Assembly (NCBI RefSeq): GCF_017894365.1
Contig: NZ_CP059467.1
Span: forward strand, 1,550,001-1,614,000
Reading direction: 5' to 3'
DNA length: 64,000 bases
From: Aromatoleum bremense
Lineage (GTDB): Bacteria > Pseudomonadota > Gammaproteobacteria > Burkholderiales > Rhodocyclaceae
Positions 1 to 9,180 of this stretch are shown here, piece by piece. How positions within the stretch are numbered: the stretch's first letter is position 1; each line of letters begins with the position of its first letter. Below the pieces are notes generated by a model. The model searched no databases. It was given only the letters and a program-made list of their open reading frames with translations, and was not told the origin of the DNA. A program made the translations under genes and the position numbers.

Positions 1-428
1 ATGGCTTCGAACGCGCGCTTGGCCGCCGCTGGATCAGGATCGGCGATCGCGTCCGTCAGGGCGCGTGGCGTGATCTGCCACGACAGTCCCCACTTGTCCT
101 TGCACCAGCCGCATGCGCTTTCCTGCCCGCCGTTTCCGACAATCGCGCTCCACAAGCGGTCCGTTTCAGCCTGGTCGTCGGTTGCAACCTGGAACGAGAA
201 AGCCTCGTTGTGTTGGAACGCCGGGCCCCCGTTCAGGCCGAGACAAGGGATGCCCATCACCGTGAACTCGACCGTCAAGACATCGCCCTGCTTGCCCGCG
301 GGATAGTCGCCCGGCGCACGATGGACAGCTCCCACCGCGCTGTCCGGGAACGTCTCGGCGTAGAACTTCGCGGCGTCCAACGCGGTGCCGTCGTACCACA
401 GACATATCGTGTTCTTGCTGACCATCAT
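1..428 (-). CDS. VOC-fold (PhnB / 3-demethylubiquinone methyltransferase-like) protein, 3' end outside window
   Basis: Reading the minus strand from an ATG at 428 gives a protein beginning MMVSKNTICLWYDGTALDAA, and the frame runs off the left edge of the window without a stop. The pattern (short strand, WYDGTALDAAKFY helix, GDVLTVEFTVMG strand, later CGWCKDKWGLSWQITP) is that of the vicinal-oxygen-chelate family usually annotated PhnB or 3-dmu-9_3-mt. These are mostly uncharacterised small cytosolic proteins of about 150-165 residues, so only a few residues are missing. An AGGAGG ribosome-binding site ends six bases before the ATG at 428; a second ATG at 425 is possible. No metal ligands can be assigned with confidence, and the substrate is unknown. 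It reads away from the metal-related genes to its right and is probably independent of them. Confidence 0.7.
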   Translation of the reverse strand, partial: MMVSKNTICLWYDGTALDAAKFYAETFPDSAVGAVHRAPGDYPAGKQGDVLTVEFTVMGIPCLGLNGGPAFQHNEAFSFQVATDDQAETDRLWSAIVGNGGQESACGWCKDKWGLSWQITPRALTDAIADPDPAAAKRAFEA

Positions 429-785
429 CTTCGTCCTCCTGAATTGGGAGAGATACGCGCATTCAAGCCGCGCAGGCAGCCACTACTTCAGCAACTTGCG
501 TACCTTGGGGGGCGCGCGCATTGCTCAATAACCGATGAAGAGAGTAATACCGGCCATCTGCGGCCGTTGGTCATTGATGCCCGATAGCAGCCTGTCGCCG
601 ACACCTTGGACGTCAGAGCGGCCCCGTGGCAACGACGCGGCCCCGCGTGAGAGCCCCGTAGGTGCAGCGAGGTCGTTGCAAGGAAATTTTTCGGCGAGTT
701 GCGGCGAGATGGCGAACTCGTTTATAAACCGTTTCCGGATATCGCATTTCCGATCGCCGCTGCGATCATTCCACGCACCCGCTGC
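429..785. other. gene-free spacer between divergent genes
   Basis: About 360 bases between the VOC-fold gene (leftward) and the His-rich protein gene (rightward). Open frames here are short and lack convincing family features. The stretch should hold two divergent promoters, but I see no clear sigma-70 pair. A TTG codon at 699 could extend the next gene's N-terminus upstream. Confidence 0.4.
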
Positions 786-1199
786 ATGCCCTGCGCTTCT
801 GCAACCCGAGTTCGAGTTTTTCGCCGTCACGCGCCGCTTTTGGCGAGGCTGATGGTCGTGCTCGTGGCGCTGTTTCATGGCTGGGTGGCGTATGCGAGCG
901 TTGTCTCCACCTCGCACGATCCGGTCAGCTGGCCCGAGCACCGCAGCGCACCGCTTGCGGCGCAATTCGACGACCACGGACACAGCCACGACGAGCCGGC
1001 GTCCGATGACCACGACCCCGGACATCGGCACGGTCACAATGCGGCGGACCACAGCCACGACAAACTCAATCTGCCGCGCACTGGCACGTACGCTGCAGGG
1101 ATGTCGACGGACGTCTGGAGCACAGTGAATCAGGTGCAGGTCCATCCGGGCCCCTATTTCCCCTTCGAGCGTCCGCCCAAGGCCATTCCGATCCTCTAA
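786..1199 (+). CDS. His-rich, probably exported small metal-binding protein
   Basis: About 137 residues. A basic stretch (RVRVFRRHAPLLARL) followed by a hydrophobic segment (MVVLVALFHGWVAYA) looks like a signal peptide. The following region is crowded with His and Asp (DDHGHSHDEPASDDHDPG and HRHGHNAADHSHD), typical of periplasmic metal-buffering proteins. No catalytic domain is visible. The start is uncertain: the ATG at 786 keeps the basic n-region, an ATG at 852 would remove it, and a TTG at 699 would lengthen it. The stop lies 62 bases before the HupE/UreJ gene, so they are likely co-transcribed. It may resemble the small CopL-like proteins found beside metal-resistance genes, but this was not checked. 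Function inferred from composition and neighbours only. Confidence 0.55.
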   Translation: MPCASATRVRVFRRHAPLLARLMVVLVALFHGWVAYASVVSTSHDPVSWPEHRSAPLAAQFDDHGHSHDEPASDDHDPGHRHGHNAADHSHDKLNLPRTGTYAAGMSTDVWSTVNQVQVHPGPYFPFERPPKAIPIL

Positions 1200-1261
1200 C
1201 GAAGCTGGTCCGTTGTTTGCGTAACAACGTGGCCCGTCCTCAATTTGATCGGAACTGACAC

Positions 1262-1996
1262 ATGACCCGACTGTTTCCCGTCGAGGGCCAGCCCATACGG
1301 CTGTCCCGTTTCGGAGCATTCCCGTACGCCCTTGCCGGCGTGCTGCTCTACCTGTTCTTCAGCGCGGCCGCCTACGCCCACGGCGTGGCCGAAGGCGACA
1401 AGGGCTATATCCAGGAGATCTCGGGCACGCAGCTCTTGCCCTTCACCTATCTCGGTGCCAAGCACATGGTCACCGGCTACGATCATCTGCTGTTTCTCGC
1501 CGGGGTGATCTTCTTCCTCTACAAGCTGAAGGACATCGCGCTCTACGTCAGCCTGTTCGCGATCGGCCACTCGGTCACGATGCTGTACGGCGTCTACGCC
1601 GGGGTTAACGTGAACGCTTACGTGATCGACGCGATCATCGGTTTGTCGGTGGTGTACAAGGCGCTGGACAACCTCGGGGCCTATCAGCGCTGGTTCGGCG
1701 TGCAGCCCGACACCAGGGTCGCGACGCTGGTGTTCGGCCTGTTCCATGGCTTCGGCCTCGCGGCGAAGATCCAGGAATTCGAGATCGCGCGTGACGGTCT
1801 CCTGCCCAACCTGCTGGCCTTCAACGTCGGTGTCGAGATCGGCCAGTTGCTCGCACTCGGCGCGATCCTGATCGCGATGGGCTACTGGCGGCGCACGACC
1901 GCTTTCCTCAAGCACGCCTACACCGCCAACGTCGCCATGATGTGCGCCGGCTTCATGCTGATCGGCTATCAGCTGACCGGCCTGTTCGTTTCCTGA
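1262..1996 (+). CDS. HupE/UreJ-family membrane protein (putative Ni/Co permease)
   Basis: A 244-residue integral membrane protein with about six hydrophobic segments. The N-terminal stretch ends in YAHGVAEGDKGYI, which could be a cleaved signal. Family hallmarks are visible: the GYDHLLFLAGVIFFL segment with its conserved His-Asp-His-like core, IGHSVTMLYG, and FGLFHGFGLAAKI. HupE/UreJ proteins are thought to move nickel or cobalt for hydrogenase or urease maturation, but no hydrogenase or urease genes lie in this window. Its partners are a His-rich protein upstream and a membrane-anchor protein starting 20 bases downstream, which suggests a metal-homeostasis role. The substrate is inferred. 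Confidence 0.8.
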   Translation: MTRLFPVEGQPIRLSRFGAFPYALAGVLLYLFFSAAAYAHGVAEGDKGYIQEISGTQLLPFTYLGAKHMVTGYDHLLFLAGVIFFLYKLKDIALYVSLFAIGHSVTMLYGVYAGVNVNAYVIDAIIGLSVVYKALDNLGAYQRWFGVQPDTRVATLVFGLFHGFGLAAKIQEFEIARDGLLPNLLAFNVGVEIGQLLALGAILIAMGYWRRTTAFLKHAYTANVAMMCAGFMLIGYQLTGLFVS

Positions 1997-2016
1997 ATTC
2001 TGCGGAGTCCCGACCC

Positions 2017-2727
2017 ATGTACAACACCGATCTTCCGACTCGCGCCGAACTGCCGGGCACGGGCAAATTGCTGCGTTCCACCGCCATCGCCGCGCTGATC
2101 GCGACCGGCCTGCTCATCACGACCATCCTGCCGGCGGAGTACGGCATCGATCCGACCGGCGCCGGCCGCGCCCTCGGCCTTACGCAGATGGGTGAAATCA
2201 AGATTTCGCTCGCGTCCGAAGCCAACGCCGGAGAAGCGGCGCCTGCAGGCGGCGTCGCGCCGACCGTGTCATCGCCCCCCCGGGCAGCCATAGCGGTCGC
2301 GACAGCCCCCGCTCCCCATGGTCACGAACATGAGCACTCAGCCGCTGCGGCGCCCGTCGTGACATCACGCTCCGAGCCGGCAGCAGCCGAGGTGGTCCCG
2401 GCGCGGCAACATACCGTGACGATCAGCCTCAAGCCCGGCAAGGCCGCGGAAGTCAAGCTGACGATGCAAAAGGACGCCAGCGTCCGTTACGAGTGGTCAA
2501 CTGTCGGGGGAGCAGTCAATTACGATACGCACGGTGACCCAGTCAAAGCGCCAAAAGGCTTCTACCACGGCTACAGCAAGGGCAAGAACGAAACCGCCAA
2601 TGCGGGCACGCTGCAAGCGGCTTTCGACGGCAAGCACGGCTGGTTCTGGCGTAACCGCTCGGCAGCCGAGGTTACCGTGACGTTGAAGACCAGTGGGGAC
2701 TACGCGCAGATCGAACGCGTGCTGTAA
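2017..2727 (+). CDS. single-span 'transmembrane anchor' protein
   Basis: A 236-residue protein starting MYNTDLPTRAELPGTGKLLR, followed by one hydrophobic segment (residues about 18-38). A low-complexity Ala/Pro/His linker (HGHEHEHSAAAAP) leads to a C-terminal globular domain with VRYEWSTVGGAVNYDTHG, FYHGYSKGKNETANAG and HGWFWRNRSAAEVTV. The MYNTDLPTRAELP opening matches, from memory, proteins named 'transmembrane anchor protein' found beside HupE/UreJ and czc-like efflux genes. The large domain is probably periplasmic (N-in, C-out) and no enzyme motif is visible. The start at 2017 was preferred over an in-frame ATG at 1942, which lies inside the preceding gene. Confidence 0.7.
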   Translation: MYNTDLPTRAELPGTGKLLRSTAIAALIATGLLITTILPAEYGIDPTGAGRALGLTQMGEIKISLASEANAGEAAPAGGVAPTVSSPPRAAIAVATAPAPHGHEHEHSAAAAPVVTSRSEPAAAEVVPARQHTVTISLKPGKAAEVKLTMQKDASVRYEWSTVGGAVNYDTHGDPVKAPKGFYHGYSKGKNETANAGTLQAAFDGKHGWFWRNRSAAEVTVTLKTSGDYAQIERVL

Positions 2728-2756
2728 GTCCTGCGTTCCCCCTCTCCATTCAGGCT

Positions 2757-3058
2757 GTTTGTCGCCGGCGCTGGGCCTGCTGCTCATGCGCGCGCTGCTG
2801 TCGCAGATGGACGTGCCGACCCGCTCAGCCTTCGTGATGGCGGTGGTCACGCCGCCGGAACGGGCGGCGGCGGCCAGCTTCACCGCCGTGCCGCGCAGTC
2901 TCGCGGCGGCGTTCAGCCCTTCGCTGGGGGGCGTGCTGTTTGCCGCCGGTTGGCTGGCAGCGCCGCTGGTGGCTTGCGGGATGCTGAAGATCGGCTACGA
3001 TCTGGCCTTGTTCGCGGCCTTCCGCCGCAGCCAGAGCCAAGACGAGGCGCCTGACTGA
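2757..3058 (+). pseudogene. MFS transporter, C-terminal remnant
   Basis: The translated stretch contains LLLMRALLSQMDVPTRSAFV, VTPPERAAAASFTAVPRSLA and a last hydrophobic helix. This is the conserved TM10-TM12 end of a major facilitator permease. About 300 residues that should precede it are absent: the reading frame upstream runs into the end of the anchor-protein gene. It is therefore a 5'-truncated relic of about 100 residues. Its position between two metal-related genes suggests that a deletion or insertion removed an efflux permease here. An in-frame ATG exists in the remnant, but a 100-residue MFS tail would not be functional. Confidence 0.7.
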
Positions 3059-3115
3059 CCGCCGAAGCTGTGAGGGGCATGATCCTGTCAATGAGATCTA
3101 ACGGTTATCGAAACG

Positions 3116-4156
3116 ATGCATAGCGCCGTCGTCTATGCCCTGCTGGCTGCAGCCCTGTTCGGCGCAAGCACGCCATTCGCCAAGTTGCTGGTCGGCGAGC
3201 TTCCGCCCATATTGCTTGCCGGCCTGCTTTATCTGGGCAGCGGCACCGGTCTCATGCTTATTCGCCTCGTCCGGGATAGGGGCTGGAAGCCCTCCGGCCT
3301 TGCCCCCTCGGAATGGCCCTGGCTCTTGGGTGCCATCCTCTTTGGCGGGGTGCTTGGTCCAGTGGCCCTGCTGTTTGGTCTGACCTCGACGAGCGGTTCG
3401 GCCGCTTCCCTGTTGCTGAATCTGGAAGCAGTGCTCACCGCGGTTATCGCCTGGGTCGTGTTCAAGGAAAACGCCGACCGCCGCATTGTGCTGGGCATGC
3501 TCGCCATCGTTGCTGGAGGCGTCGTACTGTCGTGGCCGACTGGGGATGGAGGCATGACCGGTTGGATCGGCCCGCTCGCGATTGCGGGTGCCTGCCTGTG
3601 CTGGGCGATCGACAACAATCTGACCCGCAAGGTCTCGGCGTCGGATGCCTTGTTCATTGCGGGAAGCAAAGGGATGATTGCCGGCGCGGTGAACACTTCA
3701 CTGGCGCTGTCGCTCGGGGCCGCGGTGCCAAACGCGACCATCGTGTTTGCGACGATGGGCGTCGGGCTCCTCGGCTATGGCATCAGCCTCGTCATGTTTG
3801 TGCTGGCCCTGCGAGGGCTCGGCACCGCGCGGACGGGGGCCTACTTTTCCACTGCGCCATTCATTGGCGCCGCGATGGCGCTGGTTTTGCTCGGCGAATC
3901 GACTTATCCGGCGTTCTGGTTGGCGGCTGGCCTGATGGGCTGCGGGGTGTGGCTGCACCTGACGGAACACCACGAACACGAACACGCGCACGAACCACTC
4001 GAGCACAGCCATCGTCATGTGCATGACGAACACCACCAGCATGAGCACGATTTCGATTGGGACAGTAGCGAACCGCATGAACATCGGCACAGTCACGGTG
4101 CCATGATCCATAAGCACCCGCATTTCCCGGATATTCACCACCGACACGCACATTGA
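3116..4156 (+). CDS. EamA/DMT-family permease with histidine-rich C-terminal tail
   Basis: A 346-residue protein with ten predicted membrane helices in two EamA repeats (first repeat opening ALFGASTPFAKLLVGELPPI; second opening ACLCWAIDNNLTRKVSASDA). This is the drug/metabolite transporter fold, in the inner membrane. After the last helix (GLMGCGVWLHLT) come about 64 residues with 24 histidines plus many Asp/Glu, ending HHRHAH, a composition seen in metal-binding tails of Ni/Co/Zn transporters. An export or sensing role for a transition metal is inferred. It lies downstream of the HupE-anchor pair on the same strand, separated by the MFS relic, with a start 57 bases after that relic. Confidence 0.8.
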   Translation: MHSAVVYALLAAALFGASTPFAKLLVGELPPILLAGLLYLGSGTGLMLIRLVRDRGWKPSGLAPSEWPWLLGAILFGGVLGPVALLFGLTSTSGSAASLLLNLEAVLTAVIAWVVFKENADRRIVLGMLAIVAGGVVLSWPTGDGGMTGWIGPLAIAGACLCWAIDNNLTRKVSASDALFIAGSKGMIAGAVNTSLALSLGAAVPNATIVFATMGVGLLGYGISLVMFVLALRGLGTARTGAYFSTAPFIGAAMALVLLGESTYPAFWLAAGLMGCGVWLHLTEHHEHEHAHEPLEHSHRHVHDEHHQHEHDFDWDSSEPHEHRHSHGAMIHKHPHFPDIHHRHAH

Positions 4157-4157
4157 A

Positions 4158-4491
4158 ATGCCGTATGAGTTTGTCGTCCTGGGTACGGTGACCGCCGTTT
4201 CATCGCCTTGAGCGTCTGCTCTTTGCCGTAGCGACTGTCGACTGCCTGGCGAACGCAAACTGCGTGCTCGACCAGCTGATGGAAGCCGTGGAAAGCCTGG
4301 CACAGTTCCCCAAGCGAGGCAGCTACCCGAAGGAGTTGGTGCCGCTGGGCATCAAGGAATACCGGCAAACCACGTTCAAGCCTTACCGGGTGATTTACCG
4401 CGTGACGGGCAGCCAAGTCGTCGTTTACCTGATCGTCGATGGGCGCCGGGACATGCAGTCGGCGCCGGCTCGCCGATTGCTCGGCGCGTGA
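4158..4491 (+). pseudogene. RelE/ParE-type toxin, frame-broken
   Basis: The frame from 4264 encodes 75 residues with VLDQLMEAVESLAQFPKRG, IKEYRQTTFKPYRVIYRV and VYLIVDGRRDMQS, the C-terminal two thirds of a RelE/ParE toxin. The expected N-terminus begins at an ATG at 4158 (MPYEFVVLGTVTA) but is in another frame and hits a stop at 4209. The intervening bases do not read through in any single frame, so at least one indel is present. No antitoxin gene is recognisable next to it. It sits between the DMT permease and the convergent crotonase gene. The short ORF alone might be expressed but would lack the first helix. Confidence 0.6.
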
Positions 4492-4531
4492 AGCCGCAGC
4501 AACCCGCGCCTGTGGACATGCGGCCGGCCTG

Positions 4532-5332
4532 TCACATCCCGCGGAACGCCGGCTTGCGCTTATCGAGGAAGGCGGTGATGCCCTCGACGAAGTCGCCGGT
4601 CGCGCTGCAGCGGCCGAACGCTTCGGCTTCGCTCTCCAGTTGCGATTCGATCTGGGCGTCGTACGAGCTCGCGACCAGGCGCTTGATTTCGCCATAGGCT
4701 TCGCGCGGCCCCGCCTGCAGCCGGGCGACGAGCTTGTCGGTTTCGGCGTCGAGCTCGGCGGACGGCAGGACGCGGTTGACGAGGCCGAGGCGCAGCGCTT
4801 CGGCGGCATCGAAACGCTCGGCGAGCAGCAGCAGTTCCAGCGCCTTGCGGCTGCCGACGATGCGCGGCAGGAAATACGTCAGGCCGCCGTCGGCCGCGAG
4901 GCCGATCGATGCATACGCGGTCGTGAATTTGGCGCTGTCGGCGCACAGCGCCAGATCGCAGCCGAGCATCAGCGACAGGCCGAAGCCGGCGCATGCGCCG
5001 CGCACTTTCGCGATGACGGGCTGGTGCAGCGACTGGAGCATCTCGACGGCCGGGTTGATGTGCTTCTCGATGATCGCGCGGAAAGCCACCATGCGCGCCT
5101 GCGGGCCGAGGTGGAACTGCGTCGCGAAGTCCTTCAGGTCGCCGCCCGCCATGAAATGATCGCCGGCGCCGGCGATGACAATGACGTCGACATCCTTGAG
5201 ATCGCGCAACTCCCGCACGGCAAGCAGCAGGTCCTGCATCATCTCGATCGACAAGGCGTTGAGCTGCGCAGGGCGGTTGAGCGTGAGCGTGGCGACGCGG
5301 TTCGAGACGTCGAGCAGTACGGTATCGGCCAT
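4532..5332 (-). CDS. enoyl-CoA hydratase/isomerase (crotonase) family protein
   Basis: A 266-residue single-domain crotonase. The oxyanion-hole and CoA-binding elements are present (AGAGDHFMAGGDLKDF and VRGACAGFGLSLMLGCDLAL). The two glutamates used by classical hydratases (GGGxE and PE in the next loop) are not conserved: the equivalent segments read FGLSL and YASIG. An Asp occurs in GLAADGG, the place where PaaG-type isomerases carry their catalytic Asp. A double-bond isomerase or a PaaG/PaaB-like activity is therefore more likely than plain hydration (inference from motifs). It is the last gene of the minus-strand beta-oxidation locus, 85 bases after the thiolase. Confidence 0.85.
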   Translation of the reverse strand: MADTVLLDVSNRVATLTLNRPAQLNALSIEMMQDLLLAVRELRDLKDVDVIVIAGAGDHFMAGGDLKDFATQFHLGPQARMVAFRAIIEKHINPAVEMLQSLHQPVIAKVRGACAGFGLSLMLGCDLALCADSAKFTTAYASIGLAADGGLTYFLPRIVGSRKALELLLLAERFDAAEALRLGLVNRVLPSAELDAETDKLVARLQAGPREAYGEIKRLVASSYDAQIESQLESEAEAFGRCSATGDFVEGITAFLDKRKPAFRGM

Positions 5333-5417
5333 CGGGTTGAATCTCCAGGACAGGCGCTCGCGGGCCGGGGGTTTCTGGCCGCGGCACGCGACATATCGGG
5401 TAAAAGGGGCGGAAAGT

Positions 5418-6617
<1,200 letters not shown>

Positions 6618-6629
6618 GTCATGCCCCTC

Positions 6630-9023
6630 TCAGTTGCGCAGCGGCTTGCCGGTTTCCAGCATGTGCGCGATGCGCTGCTGCGTCTTTTCGGTTTTCAGCA
6701 GCTCGACGAACAGCGCGCGCTCGACGTCGAGGATCCACTGCTCGCCGACCTGCGCATTCGTCTCGACTTCGCCGCCGCACAGCGCGGTCGCCGCCGCTTT
6801 CGCGACCTTGTAGTCGTGTTCCGAGATGAAGCCGCCTTCGGCCATGTTGACGAGCATCAGCTCGCAGGTCGCGATGCCGTTGCGCCCCGCGACCGTCACC
6901 GCGCGGTTGACCAGCGGCGGGCGCCAGCCGGCCTCAAACATTGCCCGCGCGCGGCGAATCGCGACGTACGGCAGTTCGCGCGCATGCAGCACGACATCGT
7001 CCGAGGGTTGCGCGAAGCCGAGCTGCACCGCCTCGAGCGCGCTTTTCGCGACGGTCGCCATCGCGATCGTCTGGAAGCTCTGCTGGATGTACGGGAACAC
7101 GTCGCGGCCCGCCGCGTGCTGCGCGCGCCGGTGCGCCTGCAGCGCGAATTCCTTGCTGCCGCCGCCGGCCGGAATCAGGCCGACGCCGGCTTCGACGAGG
7201 CCGACGTAGCTCTCGAGCGCCAGCACGCGGTGCGCCGCATGCATCGCGAACTCGCAGCCGCCGCCGAGCGCCATCCCCTCGACCGCGGCGACGACCGGCA
7301 CCTGCGCGTGGCGGATCGCCATCGACACCTGCTGGAATTTCGCGACCTTGCCATCGAGCAGTCCGAACTGGCCAGCCTTGCACGCGTCCGCGACCTGCCG
7401 CAGATTCGCGCCGACGGCGAATGGCGCGTCGTGCCACAGCACGACGCCGTCGAGATCCGTCTCGGCACGCGCGATCGCCTCGAGCAGCCCGTCGATGACT
7501 TCGTCGCCGATCGCGTGCAGCGTCGCCTTGAACGACAGGATGCCGATGCGCGCGTCGACGTCCGGGCGCGTCCACAGCCGCACGCCGTCAGCGTCGCCGC
7601 CGTTCTCCCACAGCGTTTCACCGCGGTCGGCAGGCGCTTCGCCGAGCAGCGCGTCGGGGTAGAGCTGGCGGCGATAGACCGGCAGCGTCGGGCGGGCCTT
7701 GAGGAGGTTGTCGCGCGCGGAATACGAGCCTGCCGCCTCGTGCACGCTGCCGCGCAGGAACACCCACGCCGGCAGCGGCTCCTTCGTCATTGCGCGGCCG
7801 GCGTCGATGTCCATCTGGATCGCTTTCGCGACGTCCGCCCAGCCCGCGGCCTGCCAGGTCTCGAACGGCCCGCGCGCCCAGCCGAAGCCCCAGCGCATCG
7901 CCAGATCGATGTCGCGCGCGCTGTCGGCGATGTCCTCGAGATGCACCGCGCAGTAATGGAACAGGTCGCGGAAGATCGCCCACAGGAACTGCGCCTCGGG
8001 CAGCCCGCTCGCGCCGAGCCACGCGAACTTCTCGGCAGTGTTCTTCGTCTGCAGCACCGCTGCCACTTCCGACACGATGTCGCCGCCGCTCGGCCGGTAG
8101 TCGCCGGCCTTCGGGTCGAGCACGAGGATCTTCTTGCCGTCCTTGCGGTAGATGCCGGCGCGCGTCTTCTGCCCGAGCGCGCCTTTCGCGATCAGCGCCT
8201 GCAGCCAGTCCGGCTGGCGGAACCAGGTGTGCCACGGGTCATCAGGCAGCGTCGCCTGCATCGTGTCGATGACGTGGGCGAGCGTGTCGAGACCGACGAC
8301 ATCCGCGGTGCGGTAGGTCGCGCTCTTCGGCCGGCCGATCAGCGGGCCGGTCAGCGCGTCGACTTCGTCGAAGCCGAGGCCGAGCCTTGTGGTGTGGTGC
8401 ATCACCGCGAGGATCGAGAACACGCCGACGCGGTTCGCGACGAAGTTCGGCGTGTCCTTCGCGCGCACGATCGACTTGCCGAGCCGCGTCGTCAGCCACG
8501 CTTCGAGCGCGTCGAGCATCGCCCGGTCGGTCGCGGGGGCCGGGATCAGCTCGACGAGCGCCATGTAGCGCGGCGGGTTGAAGAAATGCACGCCGCAGAA
8601 ACGCGGCCGCAGCGCTTCGGGCATGCCCTCGGCGAGCTTCCCGATCGACAGGCCCGACGTGTTCGACGCGAAGATCGCGTCGGCGCGCAGATACGGCGCG
8701 ACCTTCGCGTAAAGGTCGAGCTTCCACTCCATCTTCTCGGCGATCGCCTCGATGACGAGGTCGCAGTCGCGCAGGCGTTCGAGATCGGTGTCGTAGTTCG
8801 CGGCGTCGATATGGCCGGCGCGCGCCGAAGCCGCGAACGGTGCCGGGTCGAGCTTCGCCAGGCCGGCGATCGCGCGTTCGATGACGCCGTTCGGCGGGCC
8901 GTCCTTCGCCGGCAGGTCGAACAGCACGACCGGCACATCGGCGTTCGCGCAATGCGCCGCGATCTGTGCCCCCATGACGCCGGCGCCCAGCACAGCTATC
9001 TTGCGGATGATCAGCTTGCTCAT
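6630..9023 (-). CDS. 3-hydroxyacyl-CoA dehydrogenase / enoyl-CoA hydratase fusion (FadN-type order)
   Basis: A 797-residue two-enzyme protein. The N-terminal half is an NAD-binding 3-hydroxyacyl-CoA dehydrogenase (KIAVLGAGVMGAQIAAHCAN, then the dehydrogenase C-domain with FFNPPRYMALVELIP and FVANRVGVFSI). The C-terminal half is a crotonase with both hydratase glutamates in EGMALGGGCEF and VGLVEAGVGLIPAGGG. The dehydrogenase-first order is that of Bacillus FadN and its proteobacterial relatives, opposite to FadB/FadJ. The ATG at 9023 was chosen because GGAGAA lies seven bases upstream and the Rossmann strand starts at residue 8; the open frame extends further upstream without homology. It is followed closely by the thiolase gene. 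Confidence 0.9.
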   Translation of the reverse strand: MSKLIIRKIAVLGAGVMGAQIAAHCANADVPVVLFDLPAKDGPPNGVIERAIAGLAKLDPAPFAASARAGHIDAANYDTDLERLRDCDLVIEAIAEKMEWKLDLYAKVAPYLRADAIFASNTSGLSIGKLAEGMPEALRPRFCGVHFFNPPRYMALVELIPAPATDRAMLDALEAWLTTRLGKSIVRAKDTPNFVANRVGVFSILAVMHHTTRLGLGFDEVDALTGPLIGRPKSATYRTADVVGLDTLAHVIDTMQATLPDDPWHTWFRQPDWLQALIAKGALGQKTRAGIYRKDGKKILVLDPKAGDYRPSGGDIVSEVAAVLQTKNTAEKFAWLGASGLPEAQFLWAIFRDLFHYCAVHLEDIADSARDIDLAMRWGFGWARGPFETWQAAGWADVAKAIQMDIDAGRAMTKEPLPAWVFLRGSVHEAAGSYSARDNLLKARPTLPVYRRQLYPDALLGEAPADRGETLWENGGDADGVRLWTRPDVDARIGILSFKATLHAIGDEVIDGLLEAIARAETDLDGVVLWHDAPFAVGANLRQVADACKAGQFGLLDGKVAKFQQVSMAIRHAQVPVVAAVEGMALGGGCEFAMHAAHRVLALESYVGLVEAGVGLIPAGGGSKEFALQAHRRAQHAAGRDVFPYIQQSFQTIAMATVAKSALEAVQLGFAQPSDDVVLHARELPYVAIRRARAMFEAGWRPPLVNRAVTVAGRNGIATCELMLVNMAEGGFISEHDYKVAKAAATALCGGEVETNAQVGEQWILDVERALFVELLKTEKTQQRIAHMLETGKPLRN

Positions 9024-9180
9024 GCGAAGTTCTCCAGGTCCTGGCTTGCCCCGGCATGACCGGCCCGGGACGAGCCGATGTATGAAGGGGAATCCCGCCA
9101 ATCGTTTCAGTGGAACCGGCCGGCCCTCGCCGGCACTGCGGGCGGCGGCGAAGCGTGCCGTCCGGGGATCGCCGCGGCGA

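Noticed and set aside
525..1319. Long minus-strand ORF opposite the His-rich protein gene
   Set aside because: His-rich coding DNA read in reverse gives Val/Met-rich nonsense; no family features and poor start.
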